Shown: one piece after another, positions 28,127 to 37,558 of the stretch
Layout of the letters: every line of letters begins with the position of its first letter
How positions within the stretch are numbered: the stretch's first letter is position 1
From: Roseiarcus sp963829505
GTDB taxonomy: Bacteria > Pseudomonadota > Alphaproteobacteria > Rhizobiales > Beijerinckiaceae
DNA: 64,000 nt
Direction of reading: 5' to 3'
Assembly: GCA_963829505.1 (NCBI GenBank)
Contig: CAWHIL010000001.1
Coordinates: 1,426,001-1,490,000 of the forward strand
Translations under genes and position numbers: made by a program
Notes under the pieces: generated by a model
Told to the model about the DNA's origin: nothing
The model's input: the letters and a program-made list of their open reading frames with translations, nothing else
The model's database searches: none

Positions 28127-28948
28127 ATGGTGGCTGACCCGACTGCGATCGTTTACGTCATCGACGATGACCCTTTGGTGCGGGAATGCCTCGAGGCACT
28201 GATCGGTGAGGCCGGCTGGCAGCCGTCGGTGTTTTCGTCCGCACAGGAGTTTCTTTCACAGCCACGCACGTTGTCGCCGAGTTGTCTAATCCTCGATGTC
28301 ATGCTCCCGGGCCTCACCGGCATCGAACTGCAGCAGCAAATCGCGAGCGAGCGGCCGAATACGCCGATCATCTTTCTCACGGGGGACGCCGACGTGCCGA
28401 CCACCGTGCGCGCGATAAAGGCCGGCGCGATCGAATTCTTGATTAAGCCGTTCCGGGAAGAGGTTTTGCTGGAGGCCATCCGGATCGCGCTGAATCACAG
28501 CCAGGCGACGCAGGAAGCAGCACGGGAAATGAAGGAGCTGCAAGAGGGCTATGCCTCGCTCAGCGGCCGCGAACGCGAGGTCATGAGTCTGGTTGTCTCC
28601 GGCTTGATGAACAAGCAAGTCGGCGGCGAGCTTGGGATCAGCGAGATCACCGTGAAGGCCCATCGAGGCCGAATGATGCGGAAAATGAAAGCGGGCTCGT
28701 TGGCCGAGCTGGTGAACATGGCCACCAAGCTCGACGTCCCGCGACGGGGTTTCCGTCGACCGATGTTTGCCGATCACCGCCTCGAACACTTGCCACTGCG
28801 CGTCGTGAGCGCTGCGACAGCGCTGACCGTTCCTCCGGTCACGGCGAAATCGCCCTCTTACGCGTTCGGCTTCGACCGTTTGGCGGATCGCATCCGACAC
28901 GGCTTCGTCGTGGGCAATCAGGTGCGGCATCCGTCGCCACCACAATAA
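28127..28948 (+). CDS. FixJ-type response regulator with abnormal C-terminal extension
   Basis: ATG 28127 has AGGAG 9 bases upstream. The receiver domain has the DDD acidic pocket, phospho-acceptor Asp in LILDVMLPGLTG near residue 53, T in FLTGDAD near 82 and K in LIKPF near 105. A LuxR-type helix-turn-helix follows (LSGREREVMSLVVSGLMNKQ, EITVKAHRGRMMRKM). Relatives end near residue 205 just after this domain; here about 65 unrelated residues follow and end next to a truncated oxidoreductase gene. The tail looks like readthrough after a rearrangement removed the normal stop. No histidine kinase lies beside it. Confidence 0.88.
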   Translation: MVADPTAIVYVIDDDPLVRECLEALIGEAGWQPSVFSSAQEFLSQPRTLSPSCLILDVMLPGLTGIELQQQIASERPNTPIIFLTGDADVPTTVRAIKAGAIEFLIKPFREEVLLEAIRIALNHSQATQEAAREMKELQEGYASLSGREREVMSLVVSGLMNKQVGGELGISEITVKAHRGRMMRKMKAGSLAELVNMATKLDVPRRGFRRPMFADHRLEHLPLRVVSAATALTVPPVTAKSPSYAFGFDRLADRIRHGFVVGNQVRHPSPPQ

Positions 28949-28968
28949 CCTCGGAGCCGAGGCGGCGG

Positions 28969-29682
28969 AAGGGCGAACCATTCGCCGCGGTCTACGGTGT
29001 GACGAACCCCAGCTTCGTCGGCGGATATGCGCAATACGCCCTGGCGAGATCCTCGATGATCGCGGCTAAGCCGCCTTCGCTCAATGATGACGAGGCCGCT
29101 TCGGCGCCGGTGGTCGGCGTCACCGCAATGCAGATGCTCTGGCGACACGCCAAGCTCCAACGAGGCGAAGCGGTCCTGATCCATGGCGCCGCCGGCAGCG
29201 TCGGCAACTACGCCGTTCATATGGCCAAGGCGAGGGGCGTTCGCGTCCTGGCGACGGCGCGTCCGCAAGACCAGGCGCGCCTGCGAACTCTCCCACTCGA
29301 CGGCACGATCGACCTGAACGCCGCGAGCGCGGATGCCGAAAGCTTTGACGCCGCACTCGATCTGGTCGGCGGGCCGTCCCAGAGCCAGTTGTTCGACTTC
29401 GTCAAACCCGGCGGCGTCATTGTGTCTTCCGTCTCGCCGCCAGACAACAAGCTGTCGGGCCCCAAGGGCGTGCGAACGGACTTCCTTATCGTCGACGTCG
29501 ACACCCAGAGCCTGGAAGAGCTGACGGAGCTGTTCGAGGCCGGGTTAGTTCGGCCGTCTGTCGGCAAGGTGCTGCCGCTGTCGGCGGCCAGGGAGGCCCA
29601 TGAACTGATGGCCCAGGCTTCGGACCCTCCCGGCAAGATTGTCCTGCGGGTGGCGGACAAGCCAAGACGACTGAAACGATAA
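28969..29682 (+). pseudogene. NADP-dependent quinone oxidoreductase (zinc-type alcohol dehydrogenase family), N-terminus missing
   Basis: Homology begins inside the protein at KGEPFAAVYGVTNPSF and continues to the natural end. The nucleotide-binding motif AAGSVGNYAVHMAKA is present. Complete relatives have about 80-90 more residues at the N-terminus (GroES-like fold), absent here. The GTG at 28999 could give a 227-aa product, but it would lack much of the catalytic domain. The break coincides with the odd tail of the FixJ-like gene, so one deletion probably damaged both. Confidence 0.8.
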
Positions 29683-30269
29683 GCGGACGTTCAGAACTTC
29701 CAAAACGGGTCAAGTTGTCGCGTTCGCCACACCGTCCGGCGCGCCCGCTTTGTGCGCGAAGGAGACGGCGAGTTTCGACGTGAAGCGGACTCAGCGGACA
29801 GCGGCTGTGAACGCCTCAACTGGGTCGGTAAGCGGGCCTTGCCTCCAATCGCCGCCTGGAGCGGATATTCCTCGCGAGCGATTCTATGTCGGGAATCAGC
29901 GGTTTTTGGATTGCTCCGGTTCGAAGTGTCCTACCGCCGCGTGCGCATTGTGGAGCCTGACACTCTCAGAACCTCACTGGAAGGGTGAGTTCGTTCGCGA
30001 CGATGGCCGCCGATTGCGCTTCGTGCCGTAGCGGGGCCGCTGAAGGAAGGCAGCAAAGGGTTGGAAATGAGACGTTCGGCAAGTTGTCCGGCAACGCCCG
30101 CAATTGCGCATCCGACCTGTTGGCCAAACCGTCTGCTAAGGATATCGCGGTCGCGACCGCGAACGATGGGGAAACTGACCGTCCCGTCCCATAGGTAAAA
30201 TCCGAGCCTATCGCCATGACGGGGAGCCGGTGTTCTGTGGCGGGCATCAAAGCCGGAAGAGGCGGAGGC
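29683..30269. other. intergenic containing a dispersed repeat copy
   Basis: Besides the repeat at 29722-29840 no gene is supported. The last bases hold GGCGGAGG just before the OtsA ATG that I prefer. Confidence 0.4.
29722..29840 (+). repeat. dispersed intergenic repeat, copy 3
   Basis: It contains TTTGTGCGCGAAGGAGACGG, GAGTTTCGACGTGAAGCGGA and GTGAACGCCTCAACTGGG. The leading hairpin GTTCGCC is only partly matched in this copy. It is most like copy 1. Confidence 0.6.
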
Positions 30270-31940
30270 ATGCTCGTGTTTAACTCGCTCGGAAGCAGTC
30301 TGGTCGCACTGGGCTCGTCGTCCTTGGCAACAGGGCGACCACGCGGCAACGGGCGATCAAGCGCGCTCGAGCGGGCGATCGGCGCTCAGGAAACGGTGTT
30401 AGAGCGCGCGCCGAGTCGCGACAGCGATGGCGGGGATCATCAATACCGCAACCCATCTGTCGCCGAGTCGGAAGGAATTGCGGGCCCGCGTCTGATCATC
30501 GTCTCAAACCGAGTCGCCGTACCCGCCCCGGGAAACAAACAGATGGCTGGGGGGCTTGTGGTCGCAGCGCGAGCGGCGCTGAGAAATCGCACAGGCGTGT
30601 GGTTTGGCTGGAGCGGCAAGATCGACGAGAGGGAGACAGCCGAACCGCGCACCTTCGAGCGCAATCATATAACCTACGCCGTCATTGATCTAACGAAAAA
30701 TGATTTTGAGGAATACTACAACGGGCTAGCGAATCGGGTCTTATGGCCCATCCTGCACTATCGGGTCGATTTGCAAGAATATTCGCGCGTAGATCACTCA
30801 GGCTACATGCGCGTCAATCGCCTGTTCGCTGACAGGCTCAGCGCCTTCCTGAGAGAAGACGACGTCATTTGGGTGCATGACTACCATCTGATGCCGTTGG
30901 CGCGCGAACTGCGCGCCCGTGGACATTTCAATGCGATTGGTTTTTTCCTGCACATCCCCTGTGCTCCCTTGGATATTCTGCGCACATTGCCGCACCACGA
31001 AGAGATTCTGGGCGCCCTTACAGACTATGATCTCGTCGGCTTTCAGACCGAGAACGATCGCGATAATTTCGCCGAATACGTCCTGACGAAACCCGGCGCC
31101 AAGGCTGGGCGCGGCCTGACTTTCGAATTGGGTGGCCGCCAGACCCGCATCGGCGCTTTTCCGGTCAGCATCGAGACGGCCACTTACGCGCGGCTCGCGC
31201 GGAATGCCGCGCGTTCGCCACTTGCAAGGAAGATTGGCGAGAGCCTCAAGGGGTTGCGCCTCGTTCTCGGCGTCGACCGGCTCGACTATTCCAAGGGCAT
31301 AGCCCATCGCATCATCGCTTTCGACCGCTTCCTCGAAGTCAATCCAGAGTGGCGATCGCGCGTCACCCTGTTGCAGATCACGCCAAGGAGCCGCTCCAAT
31401 ATCAAGGATTACGCCGCGATCGAGAGTGAAGTGACGAGGCTGATCGGCAGAGTCAACGGCCGTTATGGCCAGGCGTCCTGGACGCCAATTCGCTATGTCA
31501 ATTGTTCCCATTCACGCACCGCGCTCTCGGGCATCTATCGCGCGGCGGATGTGGCGTGGGTGACGCCGCTTCGGGACGGCATGAACCTCGTCGCCAAGGA
31601 ATATATCGCGGCGCAGGACGCGGAGAATCCTGGAGTGCTCGTGCTTTCGCAATTCGCCGGCGCGGCTGCGGAACTCACCCGGGCGCTGATCGTCAATCCG
31701 CACGATAGCGAGGCCATGGCCGCGGCGCTGAAGCGCGCATTGGAAATGCCTTTGGTCGAGCGACGTGAACGCCACGGCCCCATGCTGAAGCATCTCCTGA
31801 TCCATGACGTCGAACACTGGGCGGAAAGCTTTCTTTCCATGCTTGCGCACTCGCGGCCACGTGCAGGTCTGATGAGCGACGGGCGGCCGTTCCTTACCCC
31901 ACCAAGGGCATGGGCCGACAGCGCGTCGCAATGTCTGTGA
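30270..31940 (+). CDS. otsA: alpha,alpha-trehalose-phosphate synthase (GT20)
   Basis: The enzyme joins UDP-glucose and glucose-6-phosphate to trehalose-6-phosphate, an osmo- and desiccation protectant made in the cytoplasm. The GT20 fold begins at LIIVSNRVAVP. Further signatures are MAGGLVVA, WVHDYHLMPLA, GVDRLDYSKGI, and TPLRDGMNLVAKEY near the end. I prefer ATG 30270 with GGAGG upstream (556 aa) over ATG 30216. Even so about 70 residues precede the conserved core, longer than usual. No otsB lies nearby. The gene ends with a short serine/proline-rich tail. Confidence 0.93.
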   Translation: MLVFNSLGSSLVALGSSSLATGRPRGNGRSSALERAIGAQETVLERAPSRDSDGGDHQYRNPSVAESEGIAGPRLIIVSNRVAVPAPGNKQMAGGLVVAARAALRNRTGVWFGWSGKIDERETAEPRTFERNHITYAVIDLTKNDFEEYYNGLANRVLWPILHYRVDLQEYSRVDHSGYMRVNRLFADRLSAFLREDDVIWVHDYHLMPLARELRARGHFNAIGFFLHIPCAPLDILRTLPHHEEILGALTDYDLVGFQTENDRDNFAEYVLTKPGAKAGRGLTFELGGRQTRIGAFPVSIETATYARLARNAARSPLARKIGESLKGLRLVLGVDRLDYSKGIAHRIIAFDRFLEVNPEWRSRVTLLQITPRSRSNIKDYAAIESEVTRLIGRVNGRYGQASWTPIRYVNCSHSRTALSGIYRAADVAWVTPLRDGMNLVAKEYIAAQDAENPGVLVLSQFAGAAAELTRALIVNPHDSEAMAAALKRALEMPLVERRERHGPMLKHLLIHDVEHWAESFLSMLAHSRPRAGLMSDGRPFLTPPRAWADSASQCL

Positions 31941-32729
31941 GAGATGTTTATGTACAGGGCTGTTATTGGCCATCGAGCATCCCGACAAAAAAGACGTCAG
32001 ACGCGACAGCCAAAATATCGCATACAGCACCGACCGCGCCGCTCACAGCAGGGGCCTGTGGTCATGGCCATTTTCTAAAGGCGAGCGCGAGTTGAAACTG
32101 CGTGCCGAAGGCCCGCTTGCGTTCAACGCGATTTCGCTGATCCTAAACACTGCGCTATTGGTCTCGGTTTGGGCTATCTGCCAGGCGGCGTGGTGCGGCA
32201 ACACGTGCGGCGGGCGCCCTTGTGCGAGTCCTTACGGATTGGTCGCCGGTCATGACTGGTCATCACTCTGCTATCCGTGAACCGGCAATCAAGCGCGGCC
32301 TTTGCCTTGTTGGTCGAGGCGTTACGATATGGTCGCCGATCTCTCAAAAGTCCCCTAATTTCAGACAAAACGCGCTTCGTCAGACTTGATTTTTGCGCCG
32401 CCAGCAAATGACTGCTCAGGGATCGATTTCGCAGGTTCGTCGCGCTATCCGCGAACGCCCGCATTGTGCGCGAAGCGGACCGCTGGGCCGACGTTTCGTG
32501 GAAGGAGCGGGCGCCGCCGGACAGCGGCGAACGGTAGGCTCGACCCGGAGCTGCCCTTGCCGGTTAGCTGGCAACGCGCGGAGACCTTCAGAAGGCTGCC
32601 GAAGGCCGAAACGCTATGAGCACCACGAACGCGCGTTCCCGGGAGGTGGGGCTGCCGTTCACACCCTTCTCCCCTTGGCGAGGGCTCGCATGAGGACTTC
32701 CCGAAATTGCCGGCGGCATGCGCTCTGGC
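31941..32729. other. long intergenic stretch with a repeat copy
   Basis: No gene is convincingly supported. A 104-codon plus-strand frame at 31966-32280 has one hydrophobic run but no family match or ribosome site. A dispersed repeat copy lies at 32435-32545. Confidence 0.4.
32435..32545 (+). repeat. dispersed intergenic repeat, copy 4 (diverged)
   Basis: It starts GTTCGTCGCG...CGCGAAC, then CATTGTGCGCGAAG and GACGTTTCGTGGAAGGAGC. It follows the order of copies 1 and 3 but with more substitutions. Confidence 0.45.
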
Positions 32730-33446
32730 TTAGAGATCGAAAATGGTGGGCATGATGACCATGTCGCGGATCGTCACGCCGCGCGGCCGAGTCAACATGA
32801 ACATCACCCCGTTGGCGACCTCGCCCGCCTCCATGAGACTTTCCGGATGCAGTCTCTGGTGCGGATAGTCGGCGAGCAGCGCAGTCATGACCGGGCCAGG
32901 CGAGATCGAGCCCACGCGAACGCCGTGCCTGAAAACCTGTCGCCGCACGATCTGAACAAAACCGTGAACCGCCCACTTGGATGACGCATAGACCGGCTCC
33001 CACGGCGTCGGGTAGTGGGCGGCAAGCGAACTCGTGACGATGATGTCGCCCGTCCGACGCGCGATCATGTGCGGCAGGACGTCGTGGACGTTCTTCATCA
33101 CCACGTTGACGTTCAGGTTCAGCATCCGGTCGATCGCGGCGTTGTCGGCGTCGATGAGGTCGCCGCCAACGTAGAGGCCTGCGTTGGCATGGAAGATGTC
33201 GATCAGGCCGGTCTTCTCCAAAACCCTTGGCACGAGCGTCCCGCAGACTTCGGCGTCGAGAAGGTCGGCCACGAGCGGGATCATCGCTTCGCCGTGCTTC
33301 TCTTTCAGCGCCCCGAGCGCCGCTTCGTTGCGGTCGACCATCACGACGCGCGCGCCTGCAGTCAGCATCGCTTGAGAGGTCGCTAATCCAATTCCGGAAG
33401 CCGCGCCGGTCACGACGGCGACCTTGCCTTCCAATTCCCCTGTCAT
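32730..33446 (-). CDS. SDR family NAD(P)-dependent oxidoreductase, ribitol 2-dehydrogenase-like
   Basis: ATG 33446 (238 aa) is chosen because conserved sequence starts at GELEGKVAVVTGAASGIG. The nucleotide motif TGAASGIG is near residue 14, HANAG near 85, the catalytic Ser in IIVTSSLAA near 136 and YASSKWA near 151 (Tyr/Lys). The C-terminus ...RGVTIRDMVIMPTIFDL resembles ribitol 2-dehydrogenase (RbtD), which oxidises ribitol to ribulose. No pentitol kinase or transporter adjoins it, so the true substrate is open. Complete and undamaged. Confidence 0.88.
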   Translation of the reverse strand: MTGELEGKVAVVTGAASGIGLATSQAMLTAGARVVMVDRNEAALGALKEKHGEAMIPLVADLLDAEVCGTLVPRVLEKTGLIDIFHANAGLYVGGDLIDADNAAIDRMLNLNVNVVMKNVHDVLPHMIARRTGDIIVTSSLAAHYPTPWEPVYASSKWAVHGFVQIVRRQVFRHGVRVGSISPGPVMTALLADYPHQRLHPESLMEAGEVANGVMFMLTRPRGVTIRDMVIMPTIFDL

Positions 33447-33695
33447 GGCTTCATTCCTTGTCAGGCGCGGGAGCGGCCGCTCACGCAGCCGCGCTCGGGT
33501 TCGCCCCGTCGTCTCCTTTGCGCACGACACCGGTCATTCGAGCGAGGAGCGGCTAACGGGTGACGTCGCCCCGAGTCGCCCTTCAAGATGGGCCTTACGG
33601 GGCCAAATCTCCGAACGCAAGAGCGTCGAGTCTGAGCCGGACGACGGTTTTGACCGCCTTATCTGGCCCGAAAAGCGGACCTGTACGCCCCTCCG

Positions 33696-34208
33696 CTACG
33701 CGTCCTCGCGGTGGATCATCGCGACCATCAGCGCGAGCGCGCAGGGCAGGAAATAGACCATTGCGCCAAGTTGCGTGCTGAGCGGATCCTTGCTCGCCTC
33801 CCAGGCAAGGAACCAGTCTCCGGCGACCACCATGAACCCGACGCCCCAGATCAGGACAGCGGCGAGACAGGCGAGGATCATCCAGGCCTTGCCCCTGGCG
33901 AAGTCCGCCACGCTTCCGCGGATGTTGGCGAGAATGAGGACAATGCTGACGGCGCCGAGAACGCCGGCCGTAGTCTCCACCGCCATGATGAGGATGAGGC
34001 CGACAGTCGACGCCCAGGGCGCGGTTATCGCGCGCCAGGTCTGCCACGGATCGTGGAAGGTGTCGGTCATGGCGATCATCGGCGCGACGGCGTTGGTCGC
34101 GGTGCTGTTGAAGGCGCTCCTGTTGTTGAGATCGCCGAGAAGGCCCCAGAGCGCGGGAAACAGCGCCATGACGACCAAAGCCAGCCGCTTCACGAGACGC
34201 AGGTCCAT
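33696..34208 (-). CDS. DUF2165 family membrane protein
   Basis: A 170-aa protein with four predicted membrane helices (about 7-27, 66-92, 108-128, 145-165). The segments ITAPWASTVGLILIMAVETT, GFMVVAGDWFLAWEASKDP and MVYFLPCALALMVAM are typical of DUF2165. Function is unknown; it sits in the inner membrane. A second, truncated copy of its C-terminal coding part lies at 39550-39633. Confidence 0.88.
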   Translation of the reverse strand: MDLRLVKRLALVVMALFPALWGLLGDLNNRSAFNSTATNAVAPMIAMTDTFHDPWQTWRAITAPWASTVGLILIMAVETTAGVLGAVSIVLILANIRGSVADFARGKAWMILACLAAVLIWGVGFMVVAGDWFLAWEASKDPLSTQLGAMVYFLPCALALMVAMIHREDA

Positions 34209-34233
34209 GAAACCCTCCCCCGCCGACTGGCTT

Positions 34234-34566
34234 CTAATCGCAATAATGTCCGGTCCAGGTCTTTGGCTTGCCGTTGACGATCCAGGTCGAGGTGAATTTT
34301 CCGTCCGGCAGTTTCTGCATATCGGCCAGCCCGGTGATTTGATCGGTCTTGATTAGAACCCCGTCCTTTTCGATCGTCCAGGTCCCTGTTCCGTCGACGG
34401 AGCTGACATAGCGGCCGTCGGCGTAGTAGCTTTCCGTCCCGCCGCCGTCGTAACAGAATTTCTTGCCGGCAAGGTCGACGTTCGTGACCGGCGTAGCGCT
34501 CGCGGAGGACAGCCACAGGAAGAAGGCGCCGAGACCGATTGCTAGAATCGAAAGTCGCATTCGCAT
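34234..34566 (-). CDS. small exported protein of unknown function
   Basis: ATG 34566 with GGAGAG upstream gives 110 residues. A signal peptide (RLSILAIGLGAFFLWLSSAS) ends near residue 26. The mature part, about 85 residues with two cysteines (KKFCYDGGG and a C-terminal HYCD), has aromatic-rich beta strands, perhaps a disulphide-linked beta-sandwich or lipocalin-like fold. It lies 25 bases downstream of where the DUF2165 gene begins, same strand, so the two may share a transcript. Confidence 0.65.
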   Translation of the reverse strand: MRMRLSILAIGLGAFFLWLSSASATPVTNVDLAGKKFCYDGGGTESYYADGRYVSSVDGTGTWTIEKDGVLIKTDQITGLADMQKLPDGKFTSTWIVNGKPKTWTGHYCD

Positions 34567-34872
34567 CGTCTCTCCTCTCAGCATCCGGACTAGTCCCACC
34601 AGGCCGGGCAGCGCGATCAGGGCGGCGAGAATTCCGGCCCGCAACAATCGGACGCGTTTCGCTGATCGGGAATTCGGCTTTCAGCGCCCGTACAGACGAC
34701 TGAGGCCCTAGCCAATGTCTGCGATACTATTTCGGTGGGACTCGGACTCTTGCCCACCGCCCAAGCGGTGCGCTCTTGCCGAATGAGCAAACCTCCGTCC
34801 GTGGACGGCAGCCGGGGTATTTGGAAAGGCGACAGGATCCGTGGTGATCCTGTCGCCGGACAGAACGCGCTG

Positions 34873-35160
34873 CTATTTCTGAAGGTTGTGAACTTCGATC
34901 GCAGTTTCTTGGGGCGGTCCGGCGAACCCGCCCGTGATGCCCTTCTTCATTTGAGGCATCAGAGTGGTGTCGCGAAAATGCTCCCAACTTTCTTTGGAGT
35001 CATGAACCGCTACAATGGTCCACCCGCCCGCGGACGGCCCCGCAGCGTGGAAGATCTGGCCCTTCGGAAGGGTCTTTCTGTTCGGATGCACCGCTGCAAT
35101 TGACGCCTCGTATTGCTCCTTTGTGCCGCCCGGAAAGTGGTGGATAATCGCGTAGGGCAT
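34873..35160 (-). CDS. small ABM-like (dimeric ferredoxin-fold) protein
   Basis: ATG 35160 with an AAGA-rich upstream gives 95 residues (MPYAIIHHFPGGTKEQYEAS...). The pattern of IIHHF, YEASIAAVHP, GWTIVAVHDSKESWEHFRD and a C-terminal EVHNLQK resembles small antibiotic-biosynthesis-monooxygenase-like dimers. Those proteins are cytoplasmic; the function of this one is unknown. It is intact and stands alone. Confidence 0.7.
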   Translation of the reverse strand: MPYAIIHHFPGGTKEQYEASIAAVHPNRKTLPKGQIFHAAGPSAGGWTIVAVHDSKESWEHFRDTTLMPQMKKGITGGFAGPPQETAIEVHNLQK

Positions 35161-35472
35161 CTTTCGTCCTCCCAATTTGGTCGACGACGGCCTTCCGCGG
35201 TGTACGTCGAAGTTGATCTTGCGCCCGCGGAACTCGCTCGTACTCGCAGAATTCCTACACCGGCGCGGCGACGGTAAACGCTTTGGGTCGCGAGCGCCAG
35301 TTACGTCCAAGCTCAAGCAATTTCGCGATCAGGTCGATGTCACCCATTCGATGGCGGCGTCGGCCAACGACCGCAATTCGTGCGAAGGAGAAGGCAGGAG
35401 TCGGACGTATTGCGGACCAAGGTCGCAAACTGATAGCGGGAACGGTCGACGGCACTATCAAGGAAAGGGGAG
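35161..35472. other. intergenic upstream of glycosyltransferase
   Basis: No gene recognised. Bases 35380-35460 resemble part of the dispersed repeat family weakly. AGGGGAG precedes the glycosyltransferase ATG. Confidence 0.35.
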
Positions 35473-36613
35473 ATGACGCACGACCTTTCGAGATCTGGCG
35501 AACGGCTGCGGGTGCTGATGGCCTACTGGGACGGCGGCGGAAACGTACCCCCGCAACGGGCGCTGGCTCGCGAGTTGACGCGCCGCGGGCATGAAGTCCA
35601 CGTGCTGACGCATAATTCGCTTGGGCAGGCCATCGCAGCCGACGGCGCAACCTTCCATGCCCTCGCATCCGCGCCGCAATGGGACGGCGCCCGGCCGCAC
35701 GCGCCCGGCGCCGAGACCGAGTTCATCGTCCATCATGTTGGTGGCTCCGCCGCATTCGCCTCGGATTTTCTCGCGACGCATGACGCGCTTAGCCCCGATG
35801 TTAGCGTGCTCGACGTCATGCTGTTCACGACCCATAAGGCGATTGCCGAGCGCGCGCTGCCCTACGTCGCCCTAAATCACCTCGCCTGGAATCTCGAGGC
35901 CAGCGTCGTCGCAAAGCTCGGCGGCCTCGCGGCACATCATACGGGCCTGTCGTTCTTCGAGCTGGTCGAGCGCGCGCCGACGGTGCTGGCGACCACCTAT
36001 CCCGAATTCGGCACGGCGAAGGAGGTAGCTCGCCATATACATTTCGTCGGGCCGATCCGGGAGCCGGTCGCCGACGCGTCCTGGCCACGGCGCTTTCCAG
36101 AGCGCCCCTTCGTACTCGTCAGCCTCAGCAGCGTATTTCAGGAGCAGGAGGGCACTTTGCGCAACGTCTGCGCAGCGCTGGCGCCGTTGCCGCTCGAGGT
36201 GTTGGTGACGACGGGGCGCGGGATCGCGCCGGAGGCGCTGCCGATTTCAGGAAGCCTTGAGGCGCGAGCGTTCGTCCCGCACGACGCGGTCCTGCCGTCG
36301 GTCGATCTCGTCGTTACCCACGGCGGCTTGGGCACCGCGATGTTCAGCGCAGGTGCTGGCGCGCCGATGCTCTGTCTGCCCAACGGGCGCGATCAGAACG
36401 ACAACGCCGCGCGCGCGCGTGGAAGCGCTGGGCCTCGGCCGCGCGCTTGTCCCCGAGGCCGTCCCGGCCGAAATCCGTGATGCTGTTACGGCGATGCTCG
36501 CCGACAAAAACTTGCGCGAAAATTGCCGGGCGTTCTCGGCGCGCGTGAGCCGCTTCGGTGATCTTCCCCGCGCCGCCGATCTTGTTATCGAGGGAGCTCG
36601 CGTCGCTCGCTAG
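35473..36613 (+). pseudogene. GT1-type glycosyltransferase (MGT-like), frameshifted in a CG-dinucleotide run
   Basis: ATG 35473 with a good ribosome site starts a glycosyltransferase of the UDP-glycosyl/macrolide type. Near the N-terminus ALARELTRRGHEVHVLT shows the first Rossmann helix; FVPHDAVLPSVDLVVTHGGLGTAMFSAG near 280 and LCLPNGRDQNDNAAR near 305 form the sugar-nucleotide site. At 36409-36420 a run of CG dinucleotides throws the frame, and the C-terminus continues in another frame (VEALGLGRALVPEAVP...LVIEGARVAR) to 36613. A two-base change in the repeat would restore about 380 residues. It may be slipped-strand mutation, phase variation or an assembly error. Confidence 0.83.
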
Positions 36614-36776
36614 GCAACATTTCCGTTGAAGAAGGTTTGAACCTTAAATGCATCGCCGAACGCCCGCTTCTGTGCAGGTTTTCGGACGCTGGTCTGTCGA
36701 TTTCCGGCGAGAACTGACCCGGGATTTCCATTGAGAACTGACCCGGCTTGATGATGGTTTGGGGGTCAGGCTTTCG

Positions 36777-37558
36777 TCAAGTTCGGGCTTTCTCCATTGT
36801 GGGTTTGGCGGCTTTCGCCGAGCTGTTCTTGAAGCGGAAGCTGTCGTTTCCGGTTTCGAGGATGTGACAGCGATGGGTGAGACGATCGAGGAGCGCCGTC
36901 GTCATCTTGGCGTCGCCGAACACCGTGGCCCACTCGCCGAAGCTGAGATTGGTCGTGATGATGACGCTGGTGCGTTCATACAGCTTGCTCAGCAAATGGA
37001 AGAGCAAGGCTCCGCCGGAGGCGCTGAACGGCAAGTAGCCAAGTTCGTCGAGGATGACGAGATCGGAATGGGTTAGCCGCCCTGCGATCTGCCCGGCCTT
37101 TCCTGGCTCTTTTCCTGTTCGAGGGCATTGACGAGTTCGACGGTGGAGAAGAACCGGACGCGCTTGCGGTGATGTTCGATGGCCTGGACCCCAACCGCCG
37201 TGGCGAGGTGAGTTTTGCCCGTACCGGGGCCGCCGACCAGGACGACGTTGTGGGCGTCCTCCAGGAACTCGCAGCGATGGAGCTGGCGGACGAGCGCCTC
37301 GTTGACCTCGCTGCTGGCGAAGTCGAAGCCAGCAAGGTCACGATAGGCGGGAAAGCGGGCGGCCTTGAGCTGGTAGGCGGTCGATCTCACCTCCCTGTCG
37401 GCCGTCTCCGCCTTCAGGAGCTGCGACAGCATCGGCAGCGCCGCCTCGAAGGCCGGCGAGCCCTGCTCGGCCAGCTCGCCGACGGCCTGGGCCATGCCGT
37501 GCATTTTGAGGCTGCGCAGCATGACGATGATGGCGCCACTGGCCGGATTATGACGCAT
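36777..37558 (-). pseudogene. istB: IstB-type ATPase of IS21, frameshifted
   Basis: ATG 37558 starts the IstB helper ATPase: SLKMHGMAQAVGELAEQG, Walker A VGGPGTGKTHLATAVG near residue 108. After NALEQEKSQ the frame runs into a stop, while the next frame continues K-AGQIAGRLTHSDLVILDE, then LPFSASGGALLFHLLSKLYE to the normal end at 36777. One missing base near 37095 explains the split. IstB loads IstA at targets, so the element needs help in trans. ATG overlaps the end of istA by 11 bases. Confidence 0.88.

Noticed and set aside
31966..32280. 104-codon frame after otsA
   Set aside because: One hydrophobic run only, no supported start; not enough to call a gene.
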